This document shows, one piece after another, positions 56,301 to 64,000 of a DNA stretch of 64,000 nucleotides. The DNA lies in contig NMRA01000253.1 in assembly GCA_002633005.1 (NCBI GenBank), positions 319,251 through 383,250 on the forward strand, written 5' to 3'. Origin of the DNA: Phoronis australis. Lineage: Eukaryota > Phoronida > Phoronidae. Numbering within the stretch: the stretch's first letter is position 1; every line of letters begins with the position of its first letter. The position numbers and the translations under genes are program-made. The notes under the pieces are model-generated. The model worked only from the letters and a program-made list of their open reading frames with translations. It did no database searches and was not told where the DNA came from.

Positions 56301-57554
56301 CGTTAATTCATCAGCAGGAACCTCCTCTATCATACCCTCAGACTCAAGGTCAGTGAAATATCTATTATACTTCATCTCTAAATCAGGATTACCCAATAAT
56401 CTCTGTTTGAGTTTATCTAATCTACGTTTAGCCAATTTCTCGTTATTGACCAAGACCCCTGGGTCTAATTTCCAAGGCAAAGATACCTCATAGCGATTCC
56501 CTACTTTAGAAATCGACTGATTAAAACTATCCAATACATGGAAGTCAGAGTCGTCAGACTCAGGGACCACACCTCAAAACTCCAAAAGTTACGCAACTGC
56601 GCATCATTCACGTCAGGACAAAGCATCTGAGTGCTATACTCGGGACGTTCAGAAGGGAAATGATTACTCACAGAACCCGACAGTACCCACCCAAACTTGG
56701 ATTGTTGGGCAACTAGACCAGTATTTGGCAATCTAGTAAGTGTATCTGACATAATCATCCAATATTGGTCATTACCAATCAAAATATCAACACTGAGGCA
56801 CATAGACTCAGAATAAGCATCAGCTAATTCCCCTATTGGGACAGATTTCAAAATCTCACTGGGTACCCCAACTCTCTTCAGAGGTTTGCAAATGACCGGC
56901 ACCTTAATACACTGAATAGTAGAAGTACTATTATCTACGTTACTCAAACTAATCTCATAAACATTATGAGGTTTACTCTTAGAGGACTCACCTCCACCAA
57001 ATGTAGAGTAACTAATGGCTTGAGAGCCCTCAGTCAGAGTCAGGCCTGCTATGATCTGAAGAGCTTCACCCTTCAACAGCGAACGCAAAATAGGTAAACT
57101 TGTTGATAGCAGGAACTTTATCATTTGTGTGTACGACCGCTTTGAACTGGTCAGAGAAGGTGGTCCATTCCACTAAAGTGCCCGAAAAATGAGGTAACTC
57201 TAATTTCGGCAGTCTGACTTGAGCTTCCAACGGCGACCCCGCAGATGTTCCACTCACGTGTCCGAAGCCATTTTTATTTTGCAAACATTTATTCCCTTTG
57301 GTTAGGACAGATAAAATAAAGTCCCTGTGCGGACCAGCAGACTGAATCTCAGCCTCCAACGAATCTTCGTCCATAAAGGACTCAACTTCATCCTGCTTTA
57401 AGTCCAGGACAGACAGTTTTTGACTTAAGTCGCTGACAAGTGTTTTAACCAATTCACGATCCGGGGTGCTTTCGTTCAACACCTTGGTCAAATTGTTCGC
57501 TGAGCGCGAACTCCATATTTTGGCAGACGTCCGCCCTTTCCTTGCCTCCTCCAT
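53319..57554 (-). pseudogene. BEL/Pao gag-pol, frameshifted and internally deleted
   Basis: Segments in order. 57554-57066: gag-like with L-P-K-L-E-L-P-H-F-S-G and W-T-T-F-S-D-Q-F. 57124-56501: G-E-A-L-Q-I-I-A-G-L joined early to the protease-side region (D-I-L-I-G-N-D-Q-Y, S-K-F-G-W-V-L-S-G). 56570-55998: RT start with Y-E-V-S-L-P-W-K, L-P-H-H-P-V and V-F-D-A-S-A. 56001-54442: RT with catalytic Y-V-D-D, then RNase H (F-C-D-A-S, W-T-D-S-Q). 54535-53732: integrase H2C2 finger (H...H...C-V-A-C) and core G-L-D-F-A-G-P, Y-S-D-N-A, W-W-G-G-C-W-E-R. 53735-53319: Pao C-terminal domain (H-F-W-N-V-W-S-K-D-Y). A deletion removes the zinc knuckle and protease active site, and about 20 residues are missing in the integrase core. 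At least four frame changes leave the copy non-autonomous. Confidence 0.9.
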
Positions 57555-57585
57555 TCTAGAGCAAGCTGAAATCTAAAACCTAGAA

Positions 57586-57603
57586 TCCCGGGTTTCGGCA
57601 GCA
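57586..57603 (-). other. BEL primer binding region
   Basis: Just inside the 5' LTR the minus strand reads TGCCGAAACCCGGGATT, complementary to a tRNA 3' half (AATCCCGGGTTTCGGCA). The usual leading TGG is altered. Which tRNA cannot be told. Confidence 0.55.
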
Positions 57604-57605
57604 AT

Positions 57606-57796
57606 TGTTAGTGACACACGAAATTGTGTGAGATGACGGAGGAACGAACAAGAAACACGTCTTCTCAGTTCAAAACTATATTCGTCACCAAAGAAAAATG
57701 GGGTTGCACATGCGCGGCGACTAGCGCGCCACCTATAGTTATACAGTAACTTCAACTGTGGTTTATGCAGCAGCCAATAGATGGGAGTCCGTAACA
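57606..57796 (-). repeat. BEL 5' LTR
   Basis: TGTTAGTGACACACG to GTCCGTAACA (plus-strand reading). It abuts a LINE reverse transcriptase frame that it interrupts. Confidence 0.9.
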
Positions 57797-59760
57797 GCCT
57801 TAGTCAGGTCTATGAAGACTGAGTAGAGGGTCATTTTCTGTTCAGTGCACTTCTCTTGAACCTGTCTCAGAGCGAAGATCACGTCCACCGTACAGCGTCC
57901 TGGCCGGAAGCCACACTGCAATTCCGGTAGATTATGCTCTGAGACGGTGACAAGTCTGTTCAGAATGATGCGAGCGAATATCTTGCCGGCGATAGAGAGC
58001 AATGAGATGCCCCTGTAGTTTCCACAGTCCGCTTTGCTTCCCTTGTTTTTGTAGAGAGCAACGATCAAGGCGTCGCGGAAGTCGTCTGGCATGACCTCTT
58101 CCTCCCAGATGCTGTTCAGGATGTCGTGGAAGGCTGATATGGTGACTGGACCTGCTGCCTTATAGATCTCAGCAGGGATGCCATCCTTTCCTGAGGCTGT
58201 GTCACTATTCATCTGGGATATGGCTTTCTCAATCTCCTCTATGGACGGTGGTAAGTCCAGTTCTTTAAGCATGGGTTGCTGCGGGATCTGTTCTAGAGCA
58301 GAAGGGTCAACTGTGGATGGCCTGTTTAGCAGAGTGCTGAAGTGTTCAGCCCAGCTGTCTCTTAGTCCTTCCTGGTCTTTGATGAGGCTCGATCCGTCAG
58401 AAGACAACAAAGGAAAGCATCCTATTATAGAAGGGCCATTCACTGATTTTAGGGCGCTGAAGAACTTCTTAGAGTTGTGGGAGTCAGCATGTTGTTGAAC
58501 TTCTTCAGCCTTTCTCTGCCACCACTGATCTTGCATTTCCCTCAGTTCCAGCTGCGCTTTGCTCTGTAAGTGTTTGAACCTGTCCTTCTTTGAGACGGAC
58601 GATGAATCATTCTGCCACTCTACATAGGCTTTCTTCTTGGCATCAAGGGTTGTAGAAATGGCTTCATCGTTTTCATCAAATCAGTCTTGGTGCACCCGGG
58701 GATTCGGTCCCAGTACCGTTTCTGTGGTTTCTGTCACGGCCTCCTTGAACTGCACCCATTTCTCAGTGCTGGTTCCAACAAGTGGCGTGTTGCCTGATAG
58801 CGTGTCGTCCAGGGAATCCTGAAACCGATGAAGGTGTAGAGGATGCTTTAACCTGGCTGTGTTGAACGATGCCCTGATGATTATCTGCCTGTTGCGCTGC
58901 GGGGGAACGATGTGCACGTTGAAAAGAGATCGCACTAGCCTGTGATCTGTCCAGCATTCAGCGCCCCTCCTTACCCGGGTAATCTTGACATCCTGCATAT
59001 CCCCTAGCGAACGATGACAAAGTCAATCATGTGCCAATGTTTGGACCTGGGATGCATCCAGGTGGTGTTGTACTTGGCTGCTAGTCTGAACATAGTGTTG
59101 GTGATACACAGGTTGTGCTCAGCGCATTTACTTAGTAGGAACAGGCCGTTGCTGTTGAGTTTACCTACTCTGTGCCGTTCCAACACACCTTCCCATCTAC
59201 TGCTGTCATTTCCGACTCGGGCGTTGAAGTCTCCGAGGATTACAAGCTTGTCGTTCGGAGGAGTTGTTCCTTGACTTCTTCGGGACTAGTGAGCGTTGGG
59301 GCGTAGGCGTTGATGATGGTGATGTGGCGAGATTTGTTCAGTGGGAAGCGAAGCTTCATTAGGCGCTCATTGACCCCAGTGGGAAGAGTAGGGATGTCCT
59401 GCAACATGGTGGACCTGATACCAAATCCTAATCCATAAATTCTGTCTTCAGCCTCTGGTTTCCCTTTCCATAAGAATCTGTAGCCTCCCTTCTCCTCTTT
59501 CAGTGGCCCTTCATCAGCGAATCTCGTCTCGCTGAGAGCTGCAATGTCTACACGGTAGCGTTGGAGCTCTACAAGTGCAGTCCTTCTTTCTGGTCTGGCT
59601 GCAGTGTCTCTATCCATCAGTGTTCGGACGTTCCATGCTCCGAAGATTAGTTTTCTTTTGTTCTTTTTTGATCGACCGCATGTGGATGATCTGCCAGCCG
59701 CGGTAAGCTTGCCAGACTTGATGGGGCAAGCAATGTTTGGGATACCTTTTCTAACCCCCT
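57797..59760 (-). pseudogene. LINE endonuclease-reverse transcriptase, frameshifted
   Basis: Upstream of the first ATG the frame already reads K-R-K-L-I-F-G-A-W-N-V-R-T-L, the start of an apurinic-type endonuclease close to 'craniofacial development protein 2-like' entries. It continues A-L-S-E-T-R (catalytic Glu), I-I-N-A-Y-A-P-T and, in another frame, W-M-H-P-R-S, I-D-F-V and D-H-R-L-V. The RT begins in 58536-57763 with W-W-Q-R-K-A-E-E, K-D-G-I-P-A-E, N-Y-R-G-I-S-L-L-S, G-F-R-P-G-R and F-I-D-L-T-K-A, where the BEL LTR starts. The catalytic Y-x-D-D block is therefore missing. Three or more frameshifts separate the segments (59240, 59004, 58681, 58536). A CR1/RTE-type LINE; the clade is uncertain. 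Confidence 0.8.
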
Positions 59761-60410
59761 CCCTCGTGCGAGGATGGGCAGTGCTGTCCTAAAGAGGCTG
59801 CCCAGTCGCCCTGGATGCTGCCGGACTTCTCTGTTGACCTGGGTTCAGAGAAAGAGCGACCACTGGTCCGAAGGCCACCTACGTGCAGGTTCGTGGCTAC
59901 AACTGCCAGTGATAATCTTCACCCGTTGCTTCGTCACTCCCCCATTGCCGCAGGACTTGAAAGATGCAGATAGGAAATGATGAATCACACAACAAACCTG
60001 TGCGTGATGGTTTTTAAAGTGGTAAAGCCGTTGCACTGGGGCAATCCTACTCTCTCGGCTGAGGAAACCTTGATCCAGTGGCACAGAAAACTGTTACGGC
60101 TGGAGGTTACCCCTGCTGCAGTGGATGACCATGACTTCTTTGGTGCCTCGTCGTGCTCTGAGCGCTCCTCAGCGCTTGCTGAAGCCGCCGTCTTGACCGT
60201 TGGACCACTGGGGGTCTCTTCCGCTCAGTCTGCCGGAGCCAGTCTTCACATGCTAGGGTAGTCAGTCCCTATCTCACCGAGGGTTTGAGACCCGTCGGCT
60301 ACCCTCAACCTGGTTTTCCCCGCCTGTCGAAGCGGTGTCCCGGGGTCTGGCCGCTGCGCATGCTACAGCTACTTGGAGCCACGGGTGAGATCCGAGGACA
60401 GGTGGGGACC
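57797..60410 (-). mobile_element. APE-type LINE, 5' part, interrupted by the BEL LTR
   Basis: A GC-richer block from a 5' UTR (about 60410-59760) through endonuclease and half of the reverse transcriptase. The 3' remainder is not found on the far side of the BEL element, so the LINE was cut by deletion or recombination, not by simple insertion. Confidence 0.75.
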
Positions 60411-60879
60411 TTACAAGTATTCATTCATTAAGAGACGTGCAAGTTTTCAAAAAAATGAAACTGCGTTACTTACTGACAGGAATTGAAAACTGCAGCTATA
60501 CGTGTGAAACCTTGAACTGGTAGTCCCGTTTCCAGTAACCCAATTGGTACATGTTGAAGCTTCAACTAGTACTGCAATTTTTTATGATTAATTTTTATTT
60601 TATTGAAAATTACTTTTTTAATGTTTATTACGAAATCTTCAGAATACAATGAATATACATAACCCAGAAAGCGCCAAGAGGCATTGAAAATTACTTGATT
60701 AATCTTCAACTTGTACAGCAGTTGAATTCATAATCACTGTCATGAAACGTGAATGACTTTTACTTGATTAGTCTTGAAAATCTGGTAGTTCATTTTTATG
60801 ATCAACTTGATTTTAAGCGGCAACTACGCGTTGAAGCATCATCAACTAGTTGGAGACCTGATGGCCAATGTGATTTTAC
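60411..60879. other. No gene recognised
   Basis: Short anonymous spacer upstream of the LINE 5' end. Confidence 0.4.
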
Positions 60880-61085
60880 TTGAGCGACGTCTCAGTACTT
60901 GCTAAAATTTTCAACCGGTTATTGGTTTTGCGGTGACCATTATTATTGAACTTGTCTGAAACTAAATGGTGGATGTATTGTTCTAAAACACTCTCGACCC
61001 CCACCCCCCGACCCACGACCTCCTCGATCCACAAAACCTCAACCCACGACGCATGATCCACGACCCCTTCGACCCACGACCTGTG
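60880..61085 (-). repeat. Dispersed repeat R2, copy B
   Basis: The reverse complement reads (GGTCGTGGGTCGA)n, then GTTTTAGAACAATACATCC and TTTCAGACAAGTTCAA. This matches the order in copy C (61660-61800), which is inverted relative to it about 0.5 kb away. Confidence 0.6.
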
Positions 61086-61529
61086 GCAATAGAGGTATTT
61101 CTTCGCATTTTACATTTTTGAGTGACTTTCCCTAGGTCAGTTCTGGTGATTAAAAACACTGAAGTGAGAACGTGATCTGAAATAGAGGATTGTCAGCGTG
61201 CTATCGTTGTCAAGGAAATAGTTCTACGAGCGACTACCGATGGCCCAGTTTTACTAAACTTAGGGAGAGAGTGCGTTAATGAGGATATATGTAATTTTAC
61301 AATTTCATTATTTGCTGTCTACTATATACTCGTTTACAAAATACTCCATTTTACGTTGAAATACTTTTTAGTTAACAGTTAGTTTTTTCCAAACTGTAAT
61401 TACAGTAGTTATGAAATTACAGTTTTGTCGGTTCCTGACATTCTCCGCAAAAATCTTGAATCTGCCATTCACTGAAGAGTAGACGATACGATTACATGTT
61501 ATTTGTGACTTTGGTAGGTCATTGATTTG
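61086..61529. other. No gene recognised
   Basis: Spacer between the two inverted R2 copies. Confidence 0.4.
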
Positions 61530-61800
61530 ATTTGGAAGCGTTTTCTTCTGTTTTTGGCTTTCAAACTTGCCGAAGCGACTCTCTTAATTGCACATAACAG
61601 GGAAACGCCAGCCAAGCTCACGGCCCAACTCATTGGTCCTGCAAGTCAGTCGACAGGGTTGTAGGTCGTGGGTCGAGGAGATCATGGGTCGTGGGCCGAG
61701 AGGGTCGTGGGTGGGGTTGTCGCCCCGGGGGGTTTTAGAACAATCCATGTTGGATCTCCGACAGAAGTTTGAAACTCCGATGGCCAGATTGAATAACTGG
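61530..61800 (+). repeat. Dispersed repeat R2, copy C
   Basis: TTTTTGGCTTTCAAACTTGCC, TCATTGGTCCTGCAAGTCAG, the GGTCGTGGGTCGAGG minisatellite and GTTTTAGAACAATCCATG lie in order. It is the most complete copy in the window. Confidence 0.7.
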
Positions 61801-62867
61801 ACCCGGTCTCTAATCTTTTTACTCGAAACGGAACTCGAAATTATGTTTGGCATTTTCTACTCTGTTTTATTGTGCGAACTCAAAAATAAGTGTCTATTAT
61901 TCTATGCACGGGTGCATAGTGACTTACATGTATAATGTATTAGTCCTAAATTGCACTTAATAAATCCAAAATTAAGACTAAAAGTTTGAGATTTTACTAG
62001 AGTTTGTAGCATTCATATGCGTAAAAGTATAATGCTTTCGAGCGCAGTCTGATAACCACCATGTTTAATATGATTGATCAACATTATATAACTTTAATCC
62101 CTTATACGCGACAAATTAAGCCCTTATATATCGACAGCTGAAAATATTTTTATATGTTTGGATACTTCTTTGTAATAAGTGCTAAGTATTTAAAGTTGCT
62201 TGCTTAGTTGACGCAAACCAACATCACTACCTGGTTCCATTCAAATTTTGTCAAGCTCAGCTACTATTGCGGGAAATACTTTCTAATGAATAGTTTTTGT
62301 TCTGATAAAATCTATGGAATCAAAAAAATTCTGCATTACCACTGTATTCATATCCACCTAGCAACCACCATATCGCACTATTTGACCTGTCCTATTTTTA
62401 TACACATGGAAATTTTCACCAAAACATGCAAATATAACCTTTCTAGGTACCAGGACCGATGTATGTCGAAAAGGGACTGGTATTCAATATCCAAAGTACA
62501 AAAATGTAATTTTGCTCTGAAATGTAATAACATCCATTTGCACGTGCATTCGTTTTGTCATACCACCTAATTTATGTGTACCACCTCAAAATAAGTTATT
62601 GGTAATGCTATAGAAAAGACACTGAGATTTGTAGACGAAGGTTACGGGGAAAATGGAAGGTCTCATGTTTTTTTTTGATTTCAAGGATTGAAAATGCGCA
62701 TTTTGAATGCAAATTAATTGTTGTAATTGCCTTGTAATATAACGCAGTGACTAAAAGTGTAAGTAACAGTAAAAACATTAGTTAGTATGCAGTATTATCC
62801 TGCTTACACTTTGTTTGCTCTGCGGGTTGTTGATTATATCAAAGTTGTCATCAAACTCTTGCGATTT
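61801..62867. other. No gene recognised
   Basis: AT-rich. The 120-codon open frame at 62208-62570 lacks an ATG start and has no recognisable features. Confidence 0.4.
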
Positions 62868-63360
62868 CACAAAGGTGGTTTAAAGTTAAACCTGGTATAA
62901 ACTGGACTTGGAATAGGTTTAAAGAAAATCTGCATTTCATAAAGGTGGTTTAACTTTTAGTACGGTGGTTTAACTCCAATTTAGACCTGGTCTAAGTTAG
63001 TTTTCATTTCACCAACGAGGTCTACATATATTCCTTAGACCTGTATTCAGATTTTAAACCAGGCTTAACTTTATACTTGGTCAGACACAGGTTAAATACT
63101 ATTACATATGGCAGACTTGTATGATATAGGTGCAACTGAATATGCATTTACGACGCAGTTTTAGAGCGAGAACGGGCTAATTGCAATATTCAGCCTTAGG
63201 ACTATGCAAGCCTAAATGTAACAGGGGCATCAAGAATTATAAGAAGGAGGGCATGGGTCAACAATTTGAATATTATATATTTGATATCTCTAAAGTCAAG
63301 GGAAGGGGGTTCCAGACCCCTTGAACCACTGGATACGCCTATACGTAGACCAGTATGTAT
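62868..63360 (+). repeat. Dispersed repeat R1, copy B
   Basis: It parallels 32570-33135: TTCACAAAGGTGGTTTAAA start, GGTTTAA/TTAGACC units, GCAGACTTGTATGATATAGGTGCAAC, GGTTCCAGACCCCTTGAAC and an end at TACGTAGACCAGTA. It is shorter by about 70 bp through small deletions. Confidence 0.65.
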
Positions 63361-64000
63361 TGAATGGTGTCGTTCGGATTCCTCAGAATGTGACGGGCCG
63401 AGCAAAGCGTCATCGTCGTCACGGGTATGACTCAAAAAGCCATCTAATGATTCTTCTGACCGAGCTCCATCTTTATTGGTCCCCGACATAAGGTTGCCGG
63501 GCAGGGTTCCTGCCCCCTTTTTGGACACAAAAATAAACAGTCAAATGACACGAAATAAAGTTGTGCACTTACCATGTTGCGTCTAGTCGTGAGCAAGTGC
63601 ATTAATGTGTGTACGTGTGTTGGACACAATCATTACAATGTGAAAAAGAAGGCCCTCTCTGGATATCCTGGATCTGCCACTGGGACCTTTACAGTTTTTC
63701 GTCGCAAATTTTTCATTGATAAAATTTTCTTTCTTACAATTAAAAGTGGGTTGCTGCATTTCTCTGTTAGTGGGAACTGTGCAGTGAGTCAGGAGCATTT
63801 ATCTCTCCAAGCCTGCTGCTTACGTTGACTTGAAGGTATATGCTCCTACATATTTATATGCATGATATTGTTATCCCTGTCCATCAGCTGATATATTCCC
63901 AAAACCTCAATTTGAAAATTCGTGAAATTTTGTAGATGTTAAGTGATTTTTGAAAGGCTATGACTGATATGGAGGATAGCATGAGTACATTTTCAGAGGA
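63361..64000. other. No gene; hAT-type terminus at 63655-63690
   Basis: Anonymous to the window edge. GGATATCCTGGATCTGCCACTG at about 63660-63681 is the right end of a hAT-MITE like those near 19190 and 25409; its left end is not identified. Confidence 0.4.

Larger units (their letters stand above)
52958..57796 (-). mobile_element. BEL/Pao LTR retrotransposon
   Basis: It has two 191-bp LTRs, coding order gag-protease-RT-RNase H-integrase on the minus strand, a primer-binding region and a purine tract. At 4.84 kb it is shorter than typical BEL elements (5.5-9 kb), consistent with internal deletions. No target duplication is visible: ACC precedes the left LTR and GCCTT follows the right one. 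Confidence 0.9.

Noticed and set aside
62208-62570. 120-codon plus-strand ORF
   Set aside because: Starts without ATG; high His/Cys/Tyr content is as expected from AT-rich random sequence; no motif.
1-64000. CRISPR arrays, bacterial operons, ribosome binding sites
   Set aside because: None fit: sequence is eukaryotic with introns, LINEs and LTR elements; tandem repeats lack regular unique spacers.

Overview
This is a nuclear DNA window from an animal: AT-rich, gene-poor, intron-containing, about one third recognisable transposon debris, with one 349-base assembly gap (27394-27742). The mix of LTR families (Ty1/copia, Ty3/gypsy, BEL/Pao), several APE-type LINEs, THAP-type coding pieces, many short terminal-inverted-repeat elements and a very frequent TACATGTA motif points to a marine invertebrate. 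A lophotrochozoan (mollusc or brachiopod-like) or a non-vertebrate deuterostome would both fit; the sequence alone does not decide.

Layout. 1-475: end of a copia element and its 3' LTR. 1894-4698 (-): an intronless LRR-Ig transmembrane receptor, the only long intact host ORF. 6480-9893: two LINE fragments, the second a textbook 5'-truncated insertion with target-site duplication. 10177-14613: an inverted solo gypsy-type LTR, a small MITE, and a fold-back element with AT cruciforms. 14821-18264: a CTG/CTA microsatellite, then about 2.7 copies of a ~1.2 kb satellite unit carrying perfect DR1 nuclear-receptor sites. 18321-21798: a THAP ORF and a possible second exon on the minus strand, mixed with a gypsy relic and two of its LTRs. 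22180-26580: a decayed unit bounded by 25-bp inverted repeats and holding two convergent gene remnants, a P2RX7 C-terminal ('ballast')-type protein (+) and a THAP protein (-). 27797-28250: LINE tail. 28800-43250: mostly anonymous sequence with MITEs, tandem repeats, one candidate secreted-protein exon (34595-34745, -) and a transposon-associated pseudogene (40340-41855, -). 43985-47233 (+): a two-exon gene for a six-cysteine defensin-like (CS-alpha-beta) secreted peptide. 52958-57796 (-): a BEL/Pao element with 191-bp LTRs, joined to a LINE (57797-60410, -) that it interrupts. The rest is dispersed repeats.

Two host genes look functional: the LRR-Ig receptor and the defensin-like precursor. 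Both belong to protein types used in recognition or defence, but nothing in the sequence links them. The most unusual locus is the THAP/P2RX7_C pair between inverted repeats, which looks like a dead two-gene DNA transposon.
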